Notes under the pieces: model-generated
The model's database searches: none
What the model was told of the DNA's origin: nothing
What the model saw: only the letters and a program-made list of their open reading frames with translations
Part shown: positions 1-5,796 of the stretch, one piece after another
Layout of the letters: each line of letters starts with the position of its first letter
Position numbering within the stretch: the stretch's first letter is position 1
Program-made: the position numbers and the translations under genes
DNA from: Desulfobacterales bacterium
GTDB taxonomy: Bacteria > Desulfobacterota > Desulfobacteria > Desulfobacterales > C00003060
Length of the DNA: 6,445 nt
Direction: 5' to 3'
Assembly (NCBI GenBank): GCA_030668505.1
Contig: DAOUTV010000106.1
Span: 1-6,445, forward strand

Positions 1-885
1 TCGAAGCGTGTGCATTTCAAGGAGCGACCATCCGGCAGCCACGATCGATTGAGCTATGGCATCTCGAACATCCTTGCCATGCACCATCTCTACCACGTAA
101 CGGCCTGAGTGGTCTCCGGATTGGGCCTCAACAGAAACGGCAGCAACGCCCGGCACGGCACGAAGGCTTGCCTGGACCTCAGCCTGGGGTGCCTTTATCT
201 CCAAAACGACCTTTGTTTTGTCCTTGCCAACCAATCCTTCCGGTGTGTCTTCAGCCACGATTCGTCCCTCATTGATGATCACAACCCTTTGACAGATCAT
301 ACTTACCTCGGGAAGGATGTGACTGCTCAGGATGACAGTCTTGTGTCCGGCAAAACCCTTTATCAACTCCCGGATTTCTATCATCTGTTTGGGGTCAAGG
401 CCGATCGTGGGCTCATCCAGGATCAAGACATCGGGATCATTCAAAATGGCCTGGGCAATGCCAACCCTTTGTTGAAATCCCTTAGACATCTTACCTAAAA
501 ACTTCTTGCGTACGGATTGCAGCCCGCATTGTTCTGTGACACGGTCCACCTCACTGTTGCGCCGCCCCGCAGGCACGCCTTTAACCTCGGCTACGAACCT
601 GAGATAGGCCTCGGTTCTCATCTCTTTGTACAGGGGAACGTGTTCGGGGAGGTACCCGAGTCGATTCCGAATATCTAGGGAGCGGTCAAAGACATCCAGG
701 CCGTTGATACGCGCAGAGCCGGAAGTGGGTGGGAAAAACCCATTGAGCATTCGAAGCGTTGTTGTTTTACCGGCACCGTTGGGCCCGAGAAATCCGATGA
801 TTTCTCCTTTTTTCACCCGAAATGAGACATCCACTACGGCTGGAACAGGGCCAAAATATTTGGTTAAACGATCAACTTCAATCAT
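1..885 (-). CDS. GldA-type ABC transporter ATP-binding protein (3' end outside window)
   Basis: This is the ATPase subunit of an ABC-2 type exporter, hydrolysing ATP on the cytoplasmic face of the membrane for a permease that should lie beyond the left edge. The frame is open for 295 codons from the ATG at 885 to base 1 with no stop, so only the extreme C-terminus is missing; relatives are about 300 residues. Visible motifs are Walker A GPNGAGKT (34-41), a Q-loop region GYLPEH (77-82) with Glu where many ABC proteins have Gln, signature MSKGFQQR (133-140), Walker B VLILDE (153-158), D-loop GLD (162-164) and switch His189. The SK-G-QQR signature and PEH loop resemble GldA-like ATPases. Residues 225-295 form the variable C-terminal domain of this group. 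The Shine-Dalgarno is weak (GTGAG). The substrate cannot be told; GldA naming does not imply gliding here. Confidence 0.93.
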   Translation of the reverse strand, partial: MIEVDRLTKYFGPVPAVVDVSFRVKKGEIIGFLGPNGAGKTTTLRMLNGFFPPTSGSARINGLDVFDRSLDIRNRLGYLPEHVPLYKEMRTEAYLRFVAEVKGVPAGRRNSEVDRVTEQCGLQSVRKKFLGKMSKGFQQRVGIAQAILNDPDVLILDEPTIGLDPKQMIEIRELIKGFAGHKTVILSSHILPEVSMICQRVVIINEGRIVAEDTPEGLVGKDKTKVVLEIKAPQAEVQASLRAVPGVAAVSVEAQSGDHSGRYVVEMVHGKDVRDAIAQSIVAAGWSLLEMHTLR

Positions 886-921
886 GGGCTCACTGTATAG
901 GCAAGAATTATACAATCCTTT

Positions 922-949
922 AACATAATGCATAGAGTCTCTTTGTCAA
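922..949 (-). promoter_or_regulatory. Candidate sigma70-type promoter for the ABC ATPase gene
   Basis: Read on the minus strand, a perfect TTGACA -35 box (944-949) is followed after 16 bp by TATGTT (922-927), a 4/6 match to TATAAT. Transcription would start near 915, giving a leader of about 30 nt before the ATG at 885. A second, perfect TATAAT lies at 907-912 but has no good -35 at the right distance. Spacing and position support the call; activity is not shown. Confidence 0.5.
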
Positions 950-1078
950 CAGGAGATGCAAGGCTTTTGTGTCTCTCTTTGCAGGGCTAAAAACTGCTTG
1001 ACGCTCAAAGGGGTTCTGTGGGAAACTTCACCTTTATTTTAGCAAGCGGGTAATCCTAAAGCTTTAATCACTATTGTC

Positions 1079-1114
1079 TTAATCCGCATTCCCGCATTCC
1101 GTATTCTGCAATAC
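1079..1114. repeat. Degenerate heptamer repeat, single arm (ATTCCGC family)
   Basis: About four copies of a 7-8 bp unit related to AATCCGC/ATTCCGT run through this stretch and end just before the ribosome binding site of the IMP cyclohydrolase gene. The same unit family recurs at 4974-5050. No inverted partner arm is visible nearby, so this looks like a half element or remnant. Confidence 0.55.
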
Positions 1115-1127
1115 AAAGGAGGGGGTC

Positions 1128-1814
1128 ATGGCGATCAATATTGTTGAAAAGATTGATGGATTCGTAAAAGTCAAGCGCGTAATTGTAAGTGTATCCAACA
1201 AGAGCGGTCTGGAAAGCTTTATACCATCTCTGCTGGATATCAGCCCCGATATACGCCTATTTTCTACAGGTGGAACTTACAGCAGGATCAATGAGATCCT
1301 TGGTGATCGGGCTTCTTCGTGCCTGACTCCTGTCTCTGATTACACAGGACAGCCTGAAACCCAGGGTGGGCTGGTCAAGACGCTTGACTTTAAGATCTAC
1401 CTGGGTCTTCTCACAGAGACTTACAATGATGCACACCAGCAGGACCTCCAGAGGACTGGGGCTGTTTCCATAGATATGGTTGTGGTTAACCTTTATCCTT
1501 TTAAGGAAACCATATCCAAAGAGGGCGTTACGGTGGAACAGGCAAGGGGGAATATCGACATTGGCGGCCCCTGCATGATAAGGGCTTCGGCAAAAAATTT
1601 CATCCGGGTTGCCCCGGTTGTCGACCCTGCTGACTATACAAGGATCATCTCTGAGATGAAGGAAAACACCGGCAAAATCTCACTCAAACTTCGTTATGAC
1701 CTTGCCCAAAAGGCATTTGAACACACCGCTGTGTATGACCGCAATATTGCAGATTTTTTGGGAACCAGATCTCTTGGCGATGTGAGCGGGTGTTATGATA
1801 TTACCGCCCCTTAG
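1128..1814 (+). CDS. purH: Stand-alone IMP cyclohydrolase (N-terminal half of PurH)
   Basis: It closes the ring of FAICAR to give IMP, the last step of de novo purine synthesis, in the cytoplasm. The 228-residue protein covers only the methylglyoxal-synthase-like domain of bifunctional PurH (about 200 residues there) and stops cleanly before the transformylase domain. Seen: SVSNKSGL (21-28), phosphate loop STGGT (46-50), VKTL with Lys84, NLYPF with Tyr123, and NIDIGGP...ASAKN with Asp144 and Lys156. These match the Lys, Tyr, Asp and Lys regarded as catalytic in human ATIC. The usual GRVKTLHPK-HGG stretch is instead GLVKTLDFK-YLG (81-93), a clear departure from the bifunctional enzymes. The ATG at 1128 follows a strong GGAGG (1118-1122), 5 bp upstream. 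The partner transformylase lies 183 bp downstream on the same strand, so co-expression is likely. Separate PurH halves are, to my knowledge, normal in sulfate-reducing deltaproteobacteria. Confidence 0.9.
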   Translation: MAINIVEKIDGFVKVKRVIVSVSNKSGLESFIPSLLDISPDIRLFSTGGTYSRINEILGDRASSCLTPVSDYTGQPETQGGLVKTLDFKIYLGLLTETYNDAHQQDLQRTGAVSIDMVVVNLYPFKETISKEGVTVEQARGNIDIGGPCMIRASAKNFIRVAPVVDPADYTRIISEMKENTGKISLKLRYDLAQKAFEHTAVYDRNIADFLGTRSLGDVSGCYDITAP

Positions 1815-1822
1815 GCGAATCA

Positions 1823-1907
1823 GATGCTGGAAACTTGATACTTGATACTGGATGTAAGAATCTAGTTTATATTTTTATCCAGCATCAAGCATCCGGGATC
1901 CAGGATC
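1823..1907. repeat. Inverted heptamer-repeat element between the two purH genes
   Basis: The left arm at 1823-1853 and right arm at 1877-1907 are each 31 bp. The left arm matches the reverse complement of the right at 24 of 31 positions, around a 23-bp AT-rich loop. Both arms consist of a 7-bp unit: GATACTT/GATACTG on the left and ATCCAGC/ATCAAGC/ATCCGGG on the right. The transcript could fold into a long imperfect hairpin between the two purH genes. No U-run follows it, so it is not a standard intrinsic terminator; it could attenuate or protect mRNA. Confidence 0.7.
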
Positions 1908-1997
1908 GTTTGGAGGACATAACCTGTTGTCCTATGGCTACGAAATCACTATGTAAAAAAAGGAAATTCCGAAACGTAATCATGGAGGGCTAATACG

Positions 1998-3248
1998 ATG
2001 GCTGAAGATCTAAAAAAGATGTACAGAACCGTAATGGATGACCACTTTACTCCAAAGATGGAGATATCCTTTGTGGATGATGACAAGCGACAGACCCTCT
2101 TCTACGAAAAGGTCGTCTGGGTAGTAGACGATGTCCAAAAGGGTCTTAGGTACGGGGAGAATCCGGGCCAGGAGGCCGCCCTGTATAAGCTGGCAAACGG
2201 CAATCTGGTCCTTGGAGAGGCCCAAACCATTCAGCCCGGCAAATACCTGGCTTCTGACATAGAGCTGCTGCAATCCGGCAAGCACCCCGGGAAGACGAAC
2301 CTTACCGATGCGGACAACTCCTTGAACATCCTTAGATACTTTGTGGACAAGCCGGCCGCGGTAATTGTCAAACACAACAACCCATGTGGGGTTGCCCGGG
2401 CCGCCTCCTTGGAGGAAGCATACATCAAGGCGAACATGGCCGACCGTGTGGCCGCTTTTGGAGGTTGCATTGCCGTCAACCGTCCGGTCGACAAGGCCAC
2501 GGCAGAAGCCATTGCCAACCAATACGCAGAAGTGGTGGTGGCTCCAGAGTTCGATGCAGGGGTCATGGACATCTTTGCCAAGAAGAAGAATCTTCGGGTA
2601 GTCAAGATTGGAAATATCAGCCGCTTGCAAACATTTGTAGGTGAACGCACTGTTGAGTTCAAAAGTCTTATTGACGGCGGCATCATCACCCAGTGGTCTT
2701 TTGTCCCGCAGGCACGATCCAAGGAAGGCCTTAAGCTCGCCGAATGCGAATTCCAGGGAAAAACGTACCGTATCGAAAGGGAGCCTACTGAGCAAGAGTA
2801 TCAGGACATGCTCTTTGGCTGGCTGGTGGAATCCGGTATCACATCCAACTCCGTGATATACGTTAAGAACGAGGTAACCGTTGGGATCGGAACCGGCGAA
2901 CAGGACCGTGTGGGTGTGGCGGAAATTGCCAGGGACAAGGCTTATCGCAAGCTGGCAGACCGCTATTGCTTTGAGGAGCTAAATATCCCCTACAATGAGC
3001 TCGCAGACGAAGCAAAGAAAAGGGAGATCGACGAAAAGGTGGCCGGGGAAAAGGGCGGCCTTATAGGGTCTGCCATGGTCAGCGACGCCTTTTTCCCCTT
3101 CCGGGACGGCGTGGATGTGGGCCTCCATGAAGGCATCTCCGCGATAATCCACGCCGGCGGCTCCATGAACGACTACCAGTCCATAGAGGCATGCAACGAG
3201 GTCGGTGCGACCATGGTGTACACGGGCCAGAGGAGCTTTAAGCATTAG
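1998..3248 (+). CDS. purH: Stand-alone AICAR formyltransferase (C-terminal half of PurH)
   Basis: It transfers the formyl group of 10-formyl-tetrahydrofolate to AICAR, giving FAICAR for the cyclohydrolase encoded just upstream. Seen: RYGENPGQ (51-58), KHNNPCG (125-131) with the Lys-His pair needed for formyl transfer, AFGGCIAVN, SDAFFPFRDG (362-371), HAGGS, and a C-terminal R412-x3-H416 matching the spacing of the substrate-binding Arg/His at the end of human and E. coli PurH. At 416 residues it is longer than the roughly 330-residue domain of bifunctional PurH. Much of the excess is a charged insert at about 316-354, between IARDKA and GSAMVSD, plus an N-terminal extension. The ATG at 1998 has GGAGGG (1984-1989) 8 bp upstream, so it is translated independently. 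The cyclohydrolase domain is absent from this protein and supplied by the gene before it. Confidence 0.93.
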   Translation: MAEDLKKMYRTVMDDHFTPKMEISFVDDDKRQTLFYEKVVWVVDDVQKGLRYGENPGQEAALYKLANGNLVLGEAQTIQPGKYLASDIELLQSGKHPGKTNLTDADNSLNILRYFVDKPAAVIVKHNNPCGVARAASLEEAYIKANMADRVAAFGGCIAVNRPVDKATAEAIANQYAEVVVAPEFDAGVMDIFAKKKNLRVVKIGNISRLQTFVGERTVEFKSLIDGGIITQWSFVPQARSKEGLKLAECEFQGKTYRIEREPTEQEYQDMLFGWLVESGITSNSVIYVKNEVTVGIGTGEQDRVGVAEIARDKAYRKLADRYCFEELNIPYNELADEAKKREIDEKVAGEKGGLIGSAMVSDAFFPFRDGVDVGLHEGISAIIHAGGSMNDYQSIEACNEVGATMVYTGQRSFKH

Positions 3249-3252
3249 TCCT

Positions 3253-3349
3253 GTCAGTTGATTGTCGTCAGTTGTCTGTTGTCGGTTATCCCTGGGCACT
3301 AAGCAGTAGGCAGTATTGTGTATCCTGTCTCCAGAATCCAGCATCTTGG
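3253..3349. repeat. Cluster of three heptamer-repeat families
   Basis: Directly after the AICAR formyltransferase stop, three period-7 arrays lie end to end. GTCNGTT units occupy 3253-3290, TAAGCAG/TAGGCAG units about 3298-3314, and units related to ATCCAGC about 3320-3349. The last is the family seen between the purH genes. An inverted trace of the first family (TTGACAA...CTGACAC) sits at 3519-3539, beyond the inserted palindromic element, suggesting that the original repeat had inverted arms before it was interrupted. Confidence 0.6.
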
Positions 3350-3353
3350 TGCA

Positions 3354-3363
3354 ACTCGCTATT
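3354..3363. repeat. Left 10-bp direct repeat (candidate target-site duplication)
   Basis: ACTCGCTATT at 3354-3363 is repeated exactly at 3511-3520, immediately bordering both ends of the 147-bp palindromic element. Identity stops outside the 10 bp, as expected for a duplicated target site. Confidence 0.75.
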
Positions 3364-3510
3364 CAATGTCATTAATCTAAGGGATATGACCATTGAAAGT
3401 CCCCCTTTAAAAAAGGGGGATTTAGGGGGATTTTCAAACTCTTCAAAGAAATCCCCCCCGACCCCCCTTTGGCAAAGGGGGGAGATTGGACTCTTAAGTT
3501 AATGACATTG
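3364..3510. mobile_element. 147-bp MITE-like palindromic element with terminal inverted repeats
   Basis: The ends are perfect 12-bp inverted repeats: CAATGTCATTAA at 3364-3375 and TTAATGACATTG at 3499-3510. Similarity continues inward to TAAG/CTTA with two mismatches. Inside are two G/C-rich hairpins: a 9-bp stem TCCCCCTTT/AAAGGGGGA at 3400-3420 with an AAA loop, and a 9-bp stem CCCCCCTTT/AAAGGGGGG at 3462-3482 with a GGC loop. The left half also pairs imperfectly with the right half, so the whole element is one long palindrome. Exact 10-bp direct repeats flank it. It has no coding capacity of its own; any movement would need a transposase supplied elsewhere. The size, ends and flanks fit a non-autonomous miniature element. 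The family name is not known to me. Confidence 0.75.
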
Positions 3511-3520
3511 ACTCGCTATT
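3511..3520. repeat. Right 10-bp direct repeat (candidate target-site duplication)
   Basis: This is the second exact copy of ACTCGCTATT, starting at the base after the right terminal inverted repeat. Removing 3364-3510 together with one copy would restore a continuous spacer. Confidence 0.75.
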
Positions 3521-3542
3521 GACAACGGAACACTGACACTAT

Positions 3543-3576
3543 CCTAAAGGCATTGGATGCCTTCCATAACTTTAGG
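3543..3576. repeat. Hairpin upstream of folC
   Basis: An inner perfect 7-bp stem, AAGGCAT (3547-3553) and ATGCCTT (3557-3563), has a TGG loop. An outer pair, CCTAAA (3543-3548) and TTTAGG (3571-3576), overlaps the inner stem by two bases, so the two would compete at the edge. It merges into the ACTTTAG repeats that follow and may be the inverted arm of that array. Confidence 0.5.
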
Positions 3577-3613
3577 CACCTTAGCTCACTTTAGTCACTT
3601 TAGTTCACTATTC
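3568..3613. repeat. ACTTTAG short tandem repeat abutting folC
   Basis: Four copies of ACTTTAG or ACCTTAG, spaced at 9-10 bp, end within 10 bp of the folC start codon. They occupy the place where a ribosome binding site would be expected, and none is visible there. Confidence 0.6.
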
Positions 3614-3621
3614 ATTCTATC

Positions 3622-4908
3622 ATGATTCCTTCCATCGACGACCACCTGTCGGCACTGTATCGCCTCAGACGCTTTGGGATCAAGCTCGGACTGGCCTCAA
3701 TTTCCCGCCTGATGAGGGGTCTTGGAAATCCTCAGGATCGTTTTTCCTCCATCCACATCGCAGGAACCAACGGCAAGGGATCGATTGCGGCCTTTCTTTC
3801 TTCGGTCCTTGCCCATGGAGGATATAAGGTGGGCCTTTACACGTCTCCTCATCTAGTTCGTTTCAATGAACGAATACAGATCAATGGACGTCCTATTTCC
3901 GATAAAGATGTGGCACGAGTTGCAGAAGTGGTTCAGCGGATATACACCCAGGGGGAGCCCCCGACGTTCTTCGAGTGCGCCACTGCCATGGCCTTTTACC
4001 ACTTCGCCTCGGAAAAAGTGGACTGGGCTGTGCTTGAAACGGGTATGGGCGGCCGGTATGACGCAACGAATGTGGTGCATCCGGAGGTCAGCATCATTTC
4101 CAATATCAGCTTGGAACATCAGGAATATCTCGGAAACACTCTTGCAAAAATCGCTCGTGAGAAGGCAGGTATTATCAAGAAGAACGCCGGCATTGTCACA
4201 GGAACCCGGCAGAAGAGTGCACTTAAGGTCATAGAGCAGGTAGCTACAGAAAAAGAAGTGCCGTTGTACAGGCTCGGAAAAGAGATCCGGATTCGTAAAA
4301 ATAAGGAAGGCTCCTTCACCTATCTGGGCATTGGTCGCCGTTGGCCCCAAGTCAAGATTGGAATGATCGGGGACCACCAGGTCATTAATGCGGCTCTTGC
4401 CTTGGGTGCCCTGGAACTCCTGCAGAAAAAAGGGTTGTACCTGACTGATGAAGCCGTCTATGAAGGCCTTGCCGCTACCCGCTGGCCCGGGCGTCTTGAG
4501 GTTTTTTCAAGGAAGCCGTTCATCCTCTTGGATGGCGCACACAACCCGTCTGCGGTAAGGACGCTCAAGAAGTTCCTGGAAAACTCATTTTCCTCCCGTC
4601 GGTTGACCATGGTGGTAGGTGTTTTGGAAGACAAGGCGTGGAAACCCATGCTTCGAGATCTCGCTGGTGTTGCCCACCGTATTATCCTAACCAGACCCCA
4701 GTATGAGCGCGCTGCCGATCCCCACAAATTAGCATCATTTCTCCGTCCTCTTAAACAGGACCTGGTCGTCATACCGAAATTGTCTGATGCTATATCCTTT
4801 GCTCTTGAAGAGACCAGCAAAGCAGATGCTGTGTGCATCACTGGTTCTCTTTACACCGTGGGTGATGCGAGGGCTTATCTTGATAGCGAAGGTTTCCATT
4901 TTTCGTAA
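3622..4908 (+). CDS. folC: Folylpolyglutamate synthase / dihydrofolate synthase
   Basis: This is a cytoplasmic Mur-ligase-family enzyme that uses ATP to add glutamate to dihydropteroate (making dihydrofolate) and/or to reduced folates. Its 428 residues are the normal length. Seen: N-terminal FGIKLGL (18-24), P-loop GTNGKGS (48-54), YTSPHL (73-78), LETGMGGRYDATNV, ISNISLEHQEYLG, EKAGIIK starting at Glu180 (region of the family's carbamylated lysine), DGAHNP (304-309) in the C-terminal glutamate-ligase domain, and TGSLY (407-411) near the end. The ATG at 3622 is the only reasonable start: upstream the frame meets TAG at 3601 with no ATG, GTG or TTG between. No Shine-Dalgarno is visible; the ACTTTAG repeat takes its place. 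Whether it has both activities or only polyglutamylation cannot be told from motifs. Folate supply links it to the formyltransferase upstream. Confidence 0.95.
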   Translation: MIPSIDDHLSALYRLRRFGIKLGLASISRLMRGLGNPQDRFSSIHIAGTNGKGSIAAFLSSVLAHGGYKVGLYTSPHLVRFNERIQINGRPISDKDVARVAEVVQRIYTQGEPPTFFECATAMAFYHFASEKVDWAVLETGMGGRYDATNVVHPEVSIISNISLEHQEYLGNTLAKIAREKAGIIKKNAGIVTGTRQKSALKVIEQVATEKEVPLYRLGKEIRIRKNKEGSFTYLGIGRRWPQVKIGMIGDHQVINAALALGALELLQKKGLYLTDEAVYEGLAATRWPGRLEVFSRKPFILLDGAHNPSAVRTLKKFLENSFSSRRLTMVVGVLEDKAWKPMLRDLAGVAHRIILTRPQYERAADPHKLASFLRPLKQDLVVIPKLSDAISFALEETSKADAVCITGSLYTVGDARAYLDSEGFHFS

Positions 4909-4947
4909 CTATTATCAGGCCATAAGATAAGTTATGTCCAACAAAAC

Positions 4948-5050
4948 GATACTGGATACTGGATGAATCGAATGCGGATTGCAGATTACTGAATGGGGAT
5001 TCTTTCCCTTATCCTTTTGATTCCGCAATGCGAAATCCGAAATCCGAAAT
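4948..5050. repeat. Compound heptamer inverted repeat between folC and the corrinoid-protein gene
   Basis: Two GATACTG units (4948-4961) are followed by an inverted pair built from a second 7-bp unit. The left arm is 4975-5002 (units like GCGGATT) and the right arm 5019-5046 (AAATCCG units). The left arm and the reverse complement of the right arm agree at 20 of 28 positions, across a 16-bp pyrimidine-rich loop. Mismatches fall within units while the 7-bp phase is kept in both arms. The right arm ends a few bases before the ATG of the next gene. Confidence 0.65.
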
Positions 5051-5053
5051 ACT

Positions 5054-5686
5054 ATGATGCTCCTTGCTGATAACTATGTGGATAGGATTGATTTTTTCAG
5101 ATACCTCCCGCAAACCGATTGTGCAGAGTGCGGGGCCAAGAATTGTATGGAATACGTCGAAGCTTTACGGCGTGGCCTGAAAAAGCCTGCGGATTGTCCT
5201 CATCTCTCTGAAACCCTCTACTACCCTTTTCAAGTTGCCCTAAATGCCGACAATCTCCTGCCGAAATTTCCCTGCCTCACTATACCCAGTCCGGGCCCCA
5301 CGGGATTGATGGAAATCAATACCCCGGACAAAGATAGCCCCATCCTTATCTCTGGGAACAACATTCATACCCAGGACGTGATCACTTCGATACTTGGTAC
5401 CACAAGAAGCCCCTTTTTTCTCATCTTTGCCGACACCAAGGGAGATACAGTAGATATGGCTGTCATTCTTAAGAACATGACGGCCGAGGTAATCAGCAAA
5501 GAGGTTGCCAAATCAGGAATTCACGAAAGGGCTTCTCATCAGGAAATCATCATCCCAGGCCTGGCCGCGGCTATGAGTTATGAAATAGAGCAATCAACAG
5601 GCTGGAAAGTCACAGTGGGGCCAATCTGTGCCGCTGAACTGCCCCTGTTTTTGGCCGACAGATGGCTCCCCCCGGCACGTGATTGA
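5054..5686 (+). CDS. Compact corrinoid/iron-sulfur protein related to acetyl-CoA synthase gamma subunit (CdhE/AcsC)
   Basis: Residues 15-50 carry the CX2CX4CX16C motif (Cys23, 26, 31, 48) in a TDCAECGAKNC context. This is the 4Fe-4S domain that starts the large subunit of the corrinoid iron-sulfur protein of the Wood-Ljungdahl pathway. Residues 95-200 resemble the C-terminal corrinoid-binding domain of the same subunit: SPILISGNN (95-103), FADTKG (125-130), the HQEIIIPGLAA stretch (162-172) and GWKVTVGP (183-190). The full subunit is about 450 residues with a TIM barrel between these parts; here only about 45 residues join them. It has no signal peptide or membrane segment, so it is cytoplasmic. 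It could be a small corrinoid methyl carrier, a redox or repair partner, or a protein that has lost cobamide binding. The ATG at 5054 (a second at 5057) has no Shine-Dalgarno; the frame upstream is closed by TGA at 5018. The homology call is by motif memory only. Confidence 0.75.
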   Translation: MMLLADNYVDRIDFFRYLPQTDCAECGAKNCMEYVEALRRGLKKPADCPHLSETLYYPFQVALNADNLLPKFPCLTIPSPGPTGLMEINTPDKDSPILISGNNIHTQDVITSILGTTRSPFFLIFADTKGDTVDMAVILKNMTAEVISKEVAKSGIHERASHQEIIIPGLAAAMSYEIEQSTGWKVTVGPICAAELPLFLADRWLPPARD

Positions 5687-5745
5687 AGTCATGTTGAGCT
5701 GCTTGTTTGGTGGAGTTATTTAAGAGCATGAGCAAGAATTTAGAC

Positions 5746-5770
5746 CCTAATTGAACGATGCTCAATTAGG
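5746..5770. terminator. Hairpin between convergent genes, possible bidirectional terminator
   Basis: A perfect 9-bp inverted repeat, CCTAATTGA (5746-5754) and TCAATTAGG (5762-5770), has a 7-nt loop and lies between two genes that point at each other. It is AT-rich, and neither side has a good T-run, so termination is weakly supported. GAGCAT at about 5734 and ATGCTC at 5758-5763 could form a competing stem. Confidence 0.35.
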
Positions 5771-5796
5771 CGGAATTGGGTGCCTGCTATCTATCA

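Noticed and set aside
109..928. Plus-strand reading frames over the ABC ATPase region
   Set aside because: The minus-strand frame contains every ABC ATPase motif in order, so these are antisense shadows.
998..1026. Promoter for the IMP cyclohydrolase gene with a TTGACG -35 box
   Set aside because: No acceptable -10 hexamer lies 16-18 bp downstream, and no alternative pair in 950-1110 is convincing.
1800..2000. PurH split caused by a frameshift or nonsense mutation (pseudogene)
   Set aside because: Each half is complete with its own start, strong RBS and clean end; a 183-bp non-coding spacer separates them; and catalytic residues are kept in both.
2010..2795. Long minus-strand reading frame of 261 codons
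   Set aside because: It lies wholly antisense to the AICAR formyltransferase gene, whose motifs are unmistakable, and its product shows no domain features.
3400..3482. Intrinsic terminators formed by the two C/G-rich hairpins
   Set aside because: The stems are strong, but neither is followed by a convincing U-run; they are better explained as parts of the palindromic element, though some incidental termination is possible.
3272..3502. Small protein-coding gene of 76 codons
   Set aside because: It runs through the heptamer arrays and the palindromic element, with a low-complexity product and no RBS.
3253..3613. CRISPR array
   Set aside because: The repeat units are 7-10 bp, degenerate and back to back, with no unique spacers of constant length and no cas genes.
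5054..5686. HgcA-type mercury methylation protein
   Set aside because: HgcA has a cobamide domain with an NVWCAAGK-type motif followed by several membrane helices. Neither is present, and the CX2CX4CX16C domain is of CdhE type.
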